A stretch of 64,000 nucleotides of DNA from Acanthosepion esculentum (lineage: Eukaryota; Mollusca; Cephalopoda; Sepiida; Sepiidae): positions 79,129,349 through 79,193,348 of the forward strand of contig OZ038510.1 of the NCBI GenBank assembly GCA_964036315.1. Reading direction: 5' to 3'. The position numbers were made by a program, and so were the translations under genes. Positions within the stretch are counted from its first letter, which is position 1. Each line of letters begins with the position of its first letter. Below the pieces are notes generated by a model. That model was not told where the DNA came from and searched no databases. It saw nothing but the letters and a program-made list of their open reading frames with translations. Of this stretch, positions 1 through 11,204 are shown piece after piece.

Positions 1-22
1 TAGCACACTTTAAGACTATATT

Positions 23-28
<6 letters not shown>
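1..28 (+). repeat. 3' tail fragment of the hammerhead-bearing repeat
   Basis: The first 28 bases match the tail that ends the repeat copy at 61,080-61,580 (same gcacactttaagactatatt stretch), and a (TA)n run follows as it does there. The rest of this copy lies left of the window. Confidence 0.6.

Positions 29-80
<52 letters not shown>
29..80. repeat. (TA)n microsatellite
   Basis: Nearly pure TA dinucleotides. Such runs border most copies of the hammerhead-bearing repeat in this window. Confidence 0.9.
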
Positions 81-81
<1 letters not shown>

Positions 82-657
82 ACGTTAAAATATTTTTTCA
101 TACTACTATTATTTTCAAAATCAAAGTGTTTTTTTTCTTTTTTTTTTAGGAAATTATAATGGGTATGATTGATGACATCATTTCACTACATGAATTGAAT
201 AGATGATTTATATTCCTTTTTGTCCATTTTCACTTGTTTGCTTGTCATATCCAAAACATTACTTATTTTTGTAACTTCTTTTTTCTCTCCATCTCCTACT
301 CATTTTCCTTTATCCTATGTTCCTTTTTGAATATTTTCACTTTTACTCGTCACATCCAGTGAAAGAACATCCAGTGGCTATTTAACAACTTCTTTCCCTA
401 TCTTACTCCCCCACCCCATGTCTATACATCTCGCCTATCTTCCCCTCCTCATAATAAAACCTTATTTTAAAATCTATATCTTCCTCTCTTATTTTTGGAA
501 AACTTTTTTCTCTATCTCCTACTCCACCCTTTTTCAGTATAAAATTAAAATCTAGTCATTGTTCTAAAATTCTTTGATCTGAAGAGATGGGCATTTGAGC
601 CCATAAAATAAATTATTACCAATGGATTTCTAAGGTCTCTGCTTTTCATAAAATTTT
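81..657. other. AT/pyrimidine-rich DNA, no gene seen
   Basis: Pyrimidine-rich on the plus strand with many stops in all frames. It lies between two (TA)n runs that each adjoin a piece of the hammerhead repeat. No recognisable protein or RNA. Confidence 0.5.
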
Positions 658-817
658 ATATATATATATATATATATATAGGCGGCCTGACGACTGCGTC
701 TCGCATGAAACAGCCTGTCACCTCTGAGTGTTGACTTCAATATTTATATTTACATACGTTCTATCTGATATTGAGCACTTTATCCTATAAATATTGCACA
801 CTTTATATTCTGCATAT

Positions 818-845
<28 letters not shown>
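658..845 (+). repeat. Hammerhead-bearing repeat, 3' half
   Basis: After (TA)n the sequence from 681 to about 815 parallels 61,429-61,570: the hammerhead-like core, then a shared tail (tgttgacttcaat, tattgagcactttatcc) and a second TA/TG microsatellite. The 5' side is cut off by the TA run, so the outer part of stem I is lost. Confidence 0.7.
684..722 (+). ncRNA. Hammerhead ribozyme-like fold (second type), 5' truncated
   Basis: CTGACGA at 687-693 fits the conserved C3-A9 box. Stem II is TGCG/CGCA (695-698, 702-705) around a TCT loop. GAA at 707-709 fits G12-A14. A 3-bp stem III (ACA/TGT) leads to C17 at 719. Stem I keeps only GG/CC because the first pair is C-A; the 61 kb copy has an intact GGC/GCC there, consistent with a G-to-A change. 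Both copies have a mismatch at the first position of stem II, where active hammerheads usually have G-C. Probably inactive here. Confidence 0.5.
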
Positions 846-848
<3 letters not shown>

Positions 849-2530
849 AAAATTGTGATCTCTGATGCCTAACTGGTAGTAAAATCAAAGGCCTGAAACT
901 ACCTTACACTTAAAAAGTAAATTGTTTGCAGTCTTATCTAAAATTAAGACAATGTTTGGTCCAGAGGAGATGCATTTATGTAGCAACAGCAAATAAAAGA
1001 AATGCCTGTAAAAAACATTTTTTTTCAAAATTTGTAATTCATTATTCATTATGTATTGTAATTTTTTTTTTTTTTTTTTTTTTTTTTTTCCACAGACCAA
1101 AAAGCTGCCCTCATCTTAATTCAGGAATTACTCTAAGAATTATTACTTTGTTTCTGTCAGACACTTTATCAAGTCGGGATTAAATATTTTTAGGTATCCT
1201 TTCTTAAGGAAAGGAATGCTTAAGGATCCATGCTGTTCTGATAAGAAATAACAAGCCAGTCTTGCAAGAGTTCACAACACATCACCATTGTTCAATGCAG
1301 ATGAATCACTGGATGGACAGCGACCTGAGACAAATCGGTGCAACACAATCTTCCAATTGGATCTGTTCCAGATCCACATTAAATCTCAAAGATATAGGAT
1401 TGAATTCCTCATTTAATGATACCCAATTTAGTGGGACTTGTTAGTAACCAATTTGATTAAAAGATTCAATATGGATTCCATATTAACACAGTGGTACACC
1501 TAGTGAGGACCAAAATCACTGCATTATTAATCAACTGATCCACATAAGTTTGATGTTGCACAATGAAAGTTATCCAGTACTTATTGGATTAATAGAGCAT
1601 TCTTTACATTTTTTTAAACTCTTAATAAACAACTAGTCTCCCAATGCCATAAAAAGTAAAGGCTTTTCTTTTTTTTAATTATCCACTATAGTTACGTTGT
1701 TGATAATTGGCTTCAGTGAACAGAACATTATTTACTCTATGAACCGTTTTGGGCATGTCTTGCATTTCTCATGGCGCCAATATCCTTATTCCTTCATCTG
1801 TTGTGTTTCTCTTCAGCTTCTTGTCAAAGACGTTCTTCTATTTGCATTCTCATATTTTCTCTTGTATTAGATTCTTTGGTTTTAATTTTGAATCCTTTCA
1901 GCTACACATTCTCTCATAGCAGATGACCTGGCATTAACTTCTTCCCTCGTTTCATTGTTGTCCTCTATTACACTCCCTTGCTGTCTCATTAGTTTGCCTC
2001 TGAGCCTCGCATCTCCTGGCTTGTGCTCTTATTGCTTCATGGCATTCCTGTGAATATCTCTACCTACACCCTTCCCCAATGCCATGCCTCTATCTGATCC
2101 GGAGACAGGTGTAATCACTGTCTTCATTTTCATTCTAATGTCTTCAAGGGAATTTTCCATTTTATGATGGCCAGGGGGACAAAATTATTTTAAATGCACA
2201 AAAAGTAACACATTGGGAATTATTTAAATTTCATTCTACATTTGTAGACCAAGTTTGTGTTGAATCTTGGATAGAAAACTAAAATCTATTTATATATGAT
2301 GATGATATTCTAGGTGTAATTACAAGTTAATACTAAATTTACTCAATAGTTACTTAAATACATATTTAGAGGGTAAAAGTGATATAATAATTCACATGAA
2401 ATATATAGTGACTGATGCCTTTTCTGTAGCAAGGTTAATAAAAACGTCATGATTTGTTTGAAAGTAATTGTTACTTGTAAACAAATGATTATTACCACCA
2501 TAGCACTGTAGGTCAGTTTGTCTCATTATG
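846..2530. other. AT-rich DNA without a supported gene
   Basis: Contains a long T run near 1,062-1,090 and scattered stops. Short open frames here have no splice-site context or family resemblance. Confidence 0.4.
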
Positions 2531-2535
2531 CCCTC

Positions 2536-3075
2536 AGATGAGTTGTACTGCTTGGCATTCACACCAGAAGCTCCAATACAAACATTTCAGAGTCAATCTG
2601 AGGACAGTGCAGAGGATACCAAAAAAGAGTTGGATGATATATCCAGTTAACACCATGGTGTTTAGAGTGATCACTAGTGATCGCAATGTTATGCCCCCAT
2701 CTTCCCACAGAGCCTCAGACAAGATATGGAGGCCTAAATCAAGTGTCTTGAGGAGGTAGTGTTGCCATGAGTCAAGTATGACTGCTGGCAGACCTTATGT
2801 CTAGCAACAAGACCCTGCACCAGGCTATCAGACAATTTCTGCAACCACATCAGCCCTTAACATGTGGCCACCCAACTCCCCAGACTGAAAACCCTCTTGA
2901 TTATTATGTGTGGGGTGCAGTTGAGCAAGAGATCAATAACAATCCTTGTAACAACACCAAAGATGAACTGAAGGAAATGATTATGGCAGTATTCAACTTA
3001 AACAAGGGGACTGTCAAGAAAAGTTGCAGGAAGTTCTAAAGTCATTTGGGGGCTGTGGTTGAAGCCAATGGCAAT
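2536..3075 (+). pseudogene. Decayed Tc1/mariner (IS630)-like transposase C-terminal half
   Basis: Three plus-strand frames must be combined to follow the homology. The 5' part (about 2,575-2,757) reads VNTMVFRVITSDRNVMPP, then GRPYV and QQDPAP in a shifted frame, then NPLDYYVWGAVEQE at about 2,890-2,930 and a lysine-rich tail ending in a stop near 3,039. In this family the APCH and NPLDYYVWG segments carry the second and third catalytic acidic residues of the DDE/D triad. Frameshifts and stops show that no transposase can be made. Flanking TIRs were not found with confidence. Confidence 0.65.
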
Positions 3076-4300
3076 TTTGTTGAAAAAAAATTATTCTTTA
3101 GTACTTAAAGATTCTTGTCTAACTTTGGTAAATATCTGTTAAAATGAAGAGCTATTTTTATTTTTGTACAAGTTGGACAATTTATCCATTGCACCTTTTT
3201 ATATATCATCCCTGCTGTGCGCAAACGGCTTACAGATAAAATTTCTGACCGATGCCAATATTATATATATTTATATATATATTTATTGTAGAGACACCTT
3301 TGCTATAAACCCACTATAAATTCATGTATGCGAAAAGTCCAATGTGATTTCTGATCTCAAAACATTAGAGGAGAGAAGTTGTGGCAAAATGTGGAGAAAA
3401 AAAAGGGGGAGAAGAGCAAAGAAAAACGAAACACACAAGATATTAAGCAGAAGGAGATAAAAAGAAGACAAACTTTAATAACAAAAAGTTTGTTTCTCTT
3501 ATTACTTTGCTCCATGGACTGTCATGTTGTAGATTTGCATGAAGGCCTATCCTATAAGATATTAATTAACTAATTAATTTTCTGAGAGTTTAGGTACTCC
3601 CCCCCCACTCCCGTTCTTATGTCCCACAACATTTCTTTGACTTTTTGTTTTTGTTGTATCTTATTGTTTTCCTATTGTAATAAATTTATTTATTTGCTAA
3701 CTCCACATTTGTGATTCTGTTATTTGTCACCCGCTGTGTATGTTCTTTAAGCAATTCCAGCCTGCTCAGCCGTGTCTGATCAATCGGAAAGAAACCATTG
3801 GGGAAAGAAAGTTGTCGAAATAATTACATGCACGTTCAAAATAATAATACAGGTTGCGATCATCCTCTATCTCCACTATTGATCTGGTTTGAGGATGGGG
3901 GAGGGTCGTAACACTATATATAGTTTTGTAGAGAGACCTTTTGTGTAAGTTTTGGTAAACTTGTCAGGACAAAAAACACAAACGCACACACAATAATAAA
4001 AAAATAAAAAATAAAAAATAAAGAGAGAGAGAGAGAGAGAGAAAATTGACAGACATTTGTTGATAACTCCTGATGAGTGAACCGAACAATTATGCAAAAG
4101 TTCATCTAAGAAATGTAGGTAAACTGGGATTGCAAAGGAAATGTTTGTCACAAATCACTTCCACGTCACAAAAAACAAATCACTGTAAATTCAGTCTTGA
4201 ATATTGGGGGAGGGGGAGGAGAAAGAAATGCCGAAAACTCGATTCGCAGGTACCATCTCACAAATCCCAAAGCGCGTAACTCTCAAGATGCTGAATGTGT
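3076..4300. other. No gene seen; simple repeats
   Basis: Holds short TA runs near 3,262-3,285, a C run at about 3,600, and a (GA)n run at 4,022-4,042. Open frames are short and composition-driven. Confidence 0.4.
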
Positions 4301-4424
4301 ATATGAGGATACAGAAAGCACTTGTCTCAATTTGATGGTGACTGCCGATTAATGACATCATGCCATACAGTGGTAGTCAAATTTGGTTCGTTTTACAGCA
4401 GTCCAAATGAGAGGCTGCTTTCTT

Positions 4425-4625
4425 TAGCCTGGGCAGAGGATAAATCTGTCGCCCTCAGTTTTGGGGTTCACTATTTGCTCGTAGATGGGACCCTAACAGG
4501 TGCTACCACCCTAGGTCAGGGCAGACCAGGGAACAATAGCAATTCAGAGATGGTTCCACAAAACTCGAAACCTCCCAATTGGTGGCCTTGCTGCCAAATG
4601 TCGTTTATCATCATACCCAGGACAA
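4425..4625 (+). repeat. Dispersed repeat that contains one proto-unit of the 30-bp minisatellite
   Basis: The stretch gttcactatttg ... gggacc ... aacaggtgctaccacc ... ggccttgctg matches the right flank of the 12.3-13.2 kb minisatellite (13,247-13,400). It ends in tcatcatacccaggac, a single near match to the minisatellite unit. A 126-residue open frame over it is translation of the repeat, not a gene. Confidence 0.6.
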
Positions 4626-5017
4626 AAGAGAGAACCTCACAAAACTATAAAGACAAAAAGATTCTTCATACACTCCAACTTTACGAGTTCAATCTCATCT
4701 AACAACCTTTCCAGGTAGATGAATTTCACATGTATTCTATTTCACATCACATGATTTCCTTGTGTTGGGGTGAATTAAAAGTAAACTGTACTTCATGTGA
4801 ATTTTCAACCGTTTTTCAAGAAAGATATTTCTCAAGAGATTAGCCGAGGTCTGCAACAGTAAGACTCTAGATTGTGCATTCCAGCAAAAGACGTTTTGAA
4901 TACATAACACAAAATGAAAGACATGCAACGATTTGTCATTTAAGCATTTATCACATTGATGATAAAAGTTCTGAATTTAAGAAATAATCACATCTATTAA
5001 GAAAATATGATACTTAC

Positions 5018-6710
5018 CAGGTACATTTTGGGCAGGTTGATCCACACTTGATGCTCCAGGTAAACCTGGAAGAGAAAAAAAAATTATTTATCTCTTGTTG
5101 CTTGATGACTGCTGGTAAATCACAGGGGGTGTTGAAATTTACTTCATGTGCTGACCCTGGAAAGCCTTTAACTTAATTGTTGTCCTCCCACAAATATACA
5201 GAATTTCTGCAATATTTTCAGAATTCAGTTTGTCCGATTGACATTGTTTTATGGAAGCCTAATGATAAATGTATATGATCCAGGTACAAAGAGTCATGTT
5301 AACTTTCATTGGCAGTATAAAATGTCACACTGCTGAATAAGTGTCTAATGATTCCCAGTTAAATATAGATCATTTTCATTGATGTCAAATGCAGAACTGC
5401 TCTGATGCAATAGTTGGGAATTTGACACCAGATGGCAGTAAATAACACATTCGAGGCAGGCTAAGGAAATGCAGTCAATTTGGTAAGATTCTTTTTAACA
5501 CTTGAGAAAGCCTCCTTTTTTGGTCAGCAGTGAATTATATCAATTTGGTATTGGAAGACTTGACAGAGAGAAGTTTGATTTTCAATGACAGCATAAAGTA
5601 CCCACTTTTCTTTAGTTTTCCAGAGAAAAGAAAGAACTCATTACATAACAGTTAATTCTGTTAAAGATACACACAATTAATTGCAATAAGTTTTCCTGTA
5701 TTGCAGTTACAAGATGGTGCTGAAATTTTTTTGGTCAAGATCAGATTCAAAAGTAAGTTCTCTTGTCCATTTGGTCAGATGTTGGGAAATGGACTGAGCC
5801 GAGAACTTTTCAGCACCCTACTCATACAAGAGAGAAAAGTACAAAAAATATAGAAAAGAGATTAATCTTTTTTTTCTTGTAAAATCTGTTCATTTCAACA
5901 AAATAAAGAATGAAAAATAATCCATGTTTTAGTTGTAATTTCCAAATAATATTGTAATTTAATCAAAGACTTCAAAATTCTATAATATGGGTTTTGTTCA
6001 TTTATTCAATTTTGTATAAAAGTTATTGTTTAAAAAATGTTTAAATAAAAGTAATAATAATGTATGAACAACTATTCATAGGTTTAGAGATAAAAACTTT
6101 CAACTCCCATTCTCCATCCTAAGCCTAAGAAATATGTAGAGAATTAATGAAAAGGTATTTGAAACTTACCAATTCCAATGTGGAAGCAACCCAGCTAAAA
6201 AAAAAAAAAAAAGTTTTATTTTCCCTTTGGATAAATTATTATTGCCATAAGTAACAACCAATTTTTTTTTTTATTATTAGTTAACAAATTCTTTTATTTC
6301 CTTATGAATTTTATACAAGTTAATCTTTTTGAGATCAGCCTTAGCCTGCATTGTAGGTTTAAAGCTGAAGCAACTGAGCTGAAAAGAAATCAAAGATAAA
6401 AAGGTTTTATTTTCCTTTTGGATAAATTATTAATACCACAAGCAACAACCAATTTTATCTTCAGTTAATATAAATTCTATTATTTCATTAGGAATTTTAT
6501 ACAAGGTAATATTTTTAAGATCAGCTTGAGCTTGCATTGTAGGTTTAAAGTATATATCAAAATGAAATTGAATATCTTGGTTTTTAACGTCTTGAAGAGA
6601 ATGAAAGATAAAGAATCCCTGTCTTATAATCTGGTGGGAGTCTTTCTATGAAGATTTTTAAAAAAAGACAATACTTACCACTAACACTATCCAGAATGAC
6701 TTCATTCCTC
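5018..6710 (-). CDS. 5' end of a micro-exon gene for a secreted protein (partial)
   Basis: Three minus-strand exons are bounded by AG/GTAAGT sites and join in phase. Exon a (6,679-6,710) has 5 untranslated bases and then ATG at 6,703-6,705, encoding MKSFWIVLV. Exon b is 25 nt (6,170-6,194), encoding LGCFHIGI and leaving phase 1. Exon c is 48 nt (5,018-5,065), encoding GLPGASSVDQPAQNVP and again leaving phase 1. The first 17 residues form a hydrophobic signal-peptide core and the Ala/Gly after it would suit signal peptidase, so a secreted or extracellular protein is inferred. An upstream 5' UTR exon is implied by the acceptor before exon a. No downstream exon was identified before 5,018, so the mature protein is unknown. 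All donors match GTAAGT exactly, which makes chance less likely, but no family is recognised. Confidence 0.5.
6196..6545 (-). repeat. Diverged tandem duplication including a ghost copy of micro-exon b
   Basis: Two blocks, about 6,170-6,355 and 6,361-6,550, share gttttatttt, ggataaattatta, caaccaatttt and gcattgtaggtttaaag in the same order. In the right block the counterpart of exon b still has a pyrimidine-AG acceptor followed by CTCAGTTGCTTCAGC (6,361-6,380) but has lost the GT donor, so the duplicated exon looks dead. Confidence 0.55.
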
Positions 6711-7239
6711 CTGAAAGGGGAAGTATATGTAGATAGATAGAAGACAAGACAAACAAATAAAAATAAGTGTTAGGATCAGATCAAGAGCAGCTTTATTCTT
6801 TCATGATATAATTAGCAAGACCAAAGATATTTCAAACAATTTATTGCAGAATTGTAAATGCAACAAAGAAAAATCAAAAGAAAAAAACATTTTCAATTTA
6901 GGTCCCTAATAAACATTTAAACGATAGAACTTTGTTTTTTCACAAAGTTTAACGTGGTTTTTCGCATGCTATTATGCCTTTAGTTTTGTGAATTATTAAT
7001 TAAGTTAATTTGATTTTTCAATTTCGATTGAGAAGTGTAACTACAAGTATTAGGTACTTATAAAATTTATAGGATCTCAGTTATGACATTTTTTACAAAT
7101 GAAATATCAAAATTAATAATAAAATGTATGGAAATACAAATAACACAGTAAAATGTAATAAATGTACATAAAATAATATTTTATATCAGTCAGTTAAGTG
7201 CCATTTGTGATTCACATGAAGGCAACTATGTATCTTGAT

Positions 7240-7310
7240 ACAAGACTGATGAGGCAGATTTTTTCCCCGCAGTAGGTTATCATTTCTTTCTGCAGTAGAC
7301 CAGCTGCAAT

Positions 7311-7312
<2 letters not shown>
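7240..7312 (-). repeat. SINE family 1, 3' fragment
   Basis: Matches the tail of the fuller copy at 7,740-7,985 (gaggcagatt, ctgcagtagacca, ttgcaatcca). It is cut by the TA microsatellite that follows. Confidence 0.6.

Positions 7313-7379
<67 letters not shown>
7313..7379. repeat. (TA)n(CA)n microsatellite
   Basis: Pure TA run changing to CA. It creates a spurious minus-strand reading frame of alternating Tyr and Ile codons. Confidence 0.9.
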
Positions 7380-7739
7380 ACAGATCAAGAGCAGCTTTAT
7401 TCTTTCATGATATAATTAGCAAGACCAAAGATATTTCAAACAATTTGTTGCAGGATTTTAAGTTTAAGGTGATTTTTAGCATGCTATTATGTCTATATTT
7501 TTGCAAAGTGTTCATTCAAAACATGCATAGAGAAGTTAATTTGATTTTTCAATTGAGAATGGTACCTACAAGTATTAGGTACCAATCTTATGAAATTTAG
7601 GTGATCTCAGTGATGACATTTTCCATAAATATCAAGATTAATAAAATGAATGGAATACAAATAACACAGTAAAATGTAATAAATGTACATAAAATATTTT
7701 ATGTCAGTCAGTGATGCACACAGGCAATTATGTATCTTT

Positions 7740-7985
7740 TGGTACATGACTGACAAGGCAGATTCCCACCCCCCACATAGGTTGCCATTTTTTTCTGCAG
7801 TAGACCAAGTTGCAATCCAAGGCTATAGAACCTGGTCTGTCCTGCTATTTACCCATAGCTGGGGAGAGAAGAGGATTCATCCCTTTCCCAACGGTATTAG
7901 CACTTAAGTGAATCTAATGGATTTGACTGGAATTTGAACCCGGCTCTCCAGTCCCTCAATCCGAGCCACTATCCATTACCATAAA
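7740..7985 (-). repeat. SINE family 1 (tRNA-derived), near full length
   Basis: On the minus strand the head reads atggatagtggctcggattg, then an inner B-box-like ggttcaaattcc, then a body with ccattagattcact, ggttctatagcc and a tail shared with copies at 25,098 and 36,069. The head resembles a tRNA with A and B boxes, so internal Pol III transcription is the inferred mode of spread. Confidence 0.7.
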
Positions 7986-9330
7986 ATTTCATAAGAAAGG
8001 TACCTATAAAGTAGGTACCTTCAATACTTCGCTAAAAGTCAGTATAGCATAATGATAAAAGACCCTAAACTTAATAACAATTTTATAATCAAAATCTTTG
8101 TTATTAAAAGGAAAGAACAAAGTTTTTTTTTATTATTTTTAAAATGTTTTTCCTTCTTTCCACACATTCTAAATTTGGAGAAAGTAAATCAATTTTTTTC
8201 ACAACGACTGCCAAAGTCTGCTCCAAATCTTAAAATAAAACTGCAATAAAACTATCTAATTAGACAAACTTATTTGCTTTTATAAATAATATACATTAAG
8301 GACATTATCTGAAGAAAAGATTTTTTTCAATGAAAAGAATTTTTACAAAAATTGTTGCATTTTTCTTTTAGTTTTTTTCATTTTCTTTAATTTTAAAAAC
8401 CTTCCAAACAGTATGAGGTAGGTTATTAAGTTTTTAAGTGAAGAATATATTTACTAAGTGGAAATTAAAAGCTTAATACAAAACATGCAACCAAAACTTT
8501 TTACCATAATTAAAGATTTTCTTTGTGTGCCAAAATGTTATATATTTTTTAGTATGGTGTTTTGTAAGTGATATGGTTGAAAGGTTATGCATTTCAAGGC
8601 TTGTCTCCCCCATAGGGAAAGCCCCTCGACATATAAAGGTCTTCGACCTATCTCAGTTATTAAATTAAAAATCAAATTGAAATATAATTATCTCTTTTCA
8701 ATTTAAACAACTGAAAGAGATAATAAAATTATATTAATTATCCCAGTTATTAAATTAAAATGTAATAACTTAATGTAATATTAATTATTAATAAAATTAT
8801 TTATCTTAGCCATTAAATAATCAAATACTGTTATAGAGGTAACTCAATAATGTAAGAAATTTTTGTAGTATTTTAAATTATAAGAAACAAACAAAAAATG
8901 TTATGTCAATTTTGGTGCACCATACTAAACCTGTCAACACATTTAGCCATCAAATTATCGATGGAGACGTGAAAATAATACACCACGGCCAAGAAATGTT
9001 TGTCTAGAAAATTTTATGCTATAAGTGATATTTGTTTCTGAACAGATTAATTTAACTTTAAATTTGCTAATTTTACGACAGTAACATTTCAGAAATGTAT
9101 GTCTTTTAGCGGGATTTTCAAAAAGGGAAAAAAAATTTCTGTAAATTTCGCTAAAGAAAATTAATAGCAGTTTCAATTGGTTTTCCAGAAGAAATGACTA
9201 AAATCATTCAAATTTCTATTTGAATGACTTCACAGTATTTTTTTTTTTCTGGAATTAGAAAATATAATCCTTTAGCTTTCAATCAAAGTTGAAATGCTTC
9301 CAAAAGGATTTTTTGGAGGTACCTTTCTTA
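7986..9330 (+). repeat. AT-rich interspersed repeat, related to 30,780-31,745
   Basis: Several blocks recur in the same order and orientation near 31 kb: the aataaaactgcaataaaact type block, ataatatacattaaggacat, attttatgctataagt, and tttagctttcaat with caaagttg. No reading frame of note. With the inverted copy at 9,330-9,590 it may be the inside of a long-TIR DNA element, but no transposase remains. Confidence 0.5.
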
Positions 9331-9590
9331 TGAAAGGTTATCAGAAATTTACATAAAATACTATAATTTTATGTACATTTATTTTACTGTGTTATTTGTA
9401 TTGTATTTCCATTCATTTTATTAATTTTGATATTTCATTTATGGAAAAATAACTGAGATAATATAAAAAATAAGATCATAAATTTCATAAGATGATACTA
9501 ATATTTGTAGGTACCCTTCTCAAGTGAAATATCAAATTAACTTCTCCACGGGTTTTGGACAAACAATTTGCAAAAATAAAGGCCGTAACA
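9330..9590 (-). repeat. Inverted copy of the 7,440-7,700 segment
   Basis: Read on the minus strand it matches the direct repeat at 7,440-7,700 (aattaatttgatatttc, aggtacctacaa-like, cacagtaaaa, atgtacataaaat). The two could pair as arms of about 250 bp around 1.6 kb. Confidence 0.55.
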
Positions 9591-11200
9591 GAATAACGCT
9601 TAACTCAAATAACATGACTTTTTATTGTATTCTTGCTTGTCTTCCATACATTTGAATGATTGTTATAAGCTATACAACTTATAATGCTAGAAGAAATCTA
9701 CTTAATACCACTGACCAAACTGAACAGCATTTCTACTAATTTTATAATATTTAACAACTTTAATGTAAAAATAAGATAATTTAAGAAATAACTGTTTTAA
9801 AAATTTTTTAAAAGTTGTTTGCTTTCAGACATTATCCATATAAGTAAACCTATTTCAATAATTAGATTGTTTTATTGCATTTTTTTATTTCATGATTGAG
9901 ATTTTAAAAAAGTTCCGTAGTAGTTGTGAAAACAAAAACAAAAAAACTGATGATTTACTTACTCCAAGGAGTCCTGCTTATAAGTAATTATATGAAACAA
10001 TTCGCAAACTATTTGAAATTCTAGAAAAATTCATAAATTTTTTTAACCAAGATTTTCTAAAAATAAAAATTTAAAAAATCAATTCATTCATTTTTGAATA
10101 AGCCCTGAAAGTTTCCTTAAAATGAGACATTTAATTTTTGCAAGAATTTCCAAATTAATGGGGTTTCTCCTGGAAACTGCTACAATAAAATGATCATTAC
10201 TACAAGTAGTACAAAGTTAACAAAAAAAAAAAAGAAAAATTTTTTTTACCCAAATTTAGAACGTGTTAAAAAAAAAAGGGAAAAACAAATTAAAGATTAA
10301 AAAATTTCATTTAGGAATATCCCATAATTCACTTAAAAAAAAACAAACAAACAAACAAAAAAAAAACACACCTTGATGAAAAAAAAAAACCCAAACTTGA
10401 TTAAAAATATTTTTTTATTGTCTAGATCTTTTTGTCATTATTTAGAGGAAAGACCAAAGTATTTTTTGAGTTTTTTTTTTTTAAATTTTAATCCTTTCTA
10501 GCATGTCCGAAATCTTAGCTAAAAATGTTTTTTGAGTCATCAGAATTGACGAAAAACGGTAAAATCAATCATCGACAGTTTTATAAACAAAAATAAAGTT
10601 TCCTCATTTAAAAATCATGTAAAATTCAATGATACTTTTCTCAAAAGTTATTTTAGGAAAATTAGAAAATTTCAAGTATACTTAATGTAATTTTAAAGAA
10701 ATATTACTTACTTTTTCATCAGAAATTTTTTTAAAGACATTTCCGACCGTGGTGCTTGTTTTTTGGGGCCTGATTGAGGTGTTAACTGATGTAAAGTCAA
10801 TCTGTCAACAACTTACGTCAGGCAAATCATCGGACGGTAGGGCAAAAAAGTGATATAAATTGTTCTAGCTTTAAGTGAACCAGTTTACTTCCAATTTTTT
10901 TTTTTTACCTTACGTTTGAGGGAGAATTCTTGTATAAAATAACATTTAAATTACTTAAAAATACATTTATAGTTCAAATTTTCTAAGACAAAAACTTTGT
11001 AACATTATTATTCTCACATAAAATTTTTATTTTATGTTCATTTTTTTTTTTTAAATTTATCTTAACACAGCTGCTTTTTGAGGGTTCCTAGCCCCACTAA
11101 ACTTCAGTCAGTTCAAGTTTGCTATAGTAAAAGATTTTGATTGATTGATTGATTGATTATTTAACCAGCATATCGACCTTCGTTGGGCCATTCAATGCTG
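9591..11200. other. AT-rich DNA with poly-A/poly-T tracts, no gene seen
   Basis: Low-complexity A and T runs throughout. Blocks around 10,010-10,160 resemble 14,190-14,290 (gaaagtttcc/cacgaaa, aatttccaaatt), so it is probably part of a larger dispersed family. A short (TTGA)n run is at 11,139-11,158. Confidence 0.4.
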
Positions 11201-11204
11201 AAAA

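Larger units (their letters stand above)
6775..7700 (+). repeat. Direct repeat of about 600 bp, two diverged copies
   Basis: Both copies start with gatcaagagcagctttattc (about 6,780 and 7,384) and later share tattaggtac, aataacacagtaaaatgtaa and atgtacataaaata. Each is joined to a SINE fragment on its right. A third, inverted copy of the inner part is at about 9,330-9,590. Confidence 0.65.

Noticed and set aside
4070..4100. Another hammerhead at ctgatgagtgaaccgaac
   Set aside because: CTGATGA and GAAC are near each other but no stem II or stem I can be drawn.
4322..4702. 126-residue plus frame
   Set aside because: Covers the dispersed repeat also found at 13.25 kb, where the frame is broken.
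7240..7275. Hammerhead at gactgatgaggcag
   Set aside because: The box lies in a SINE tail and lacks a following GAAA and paired stems.
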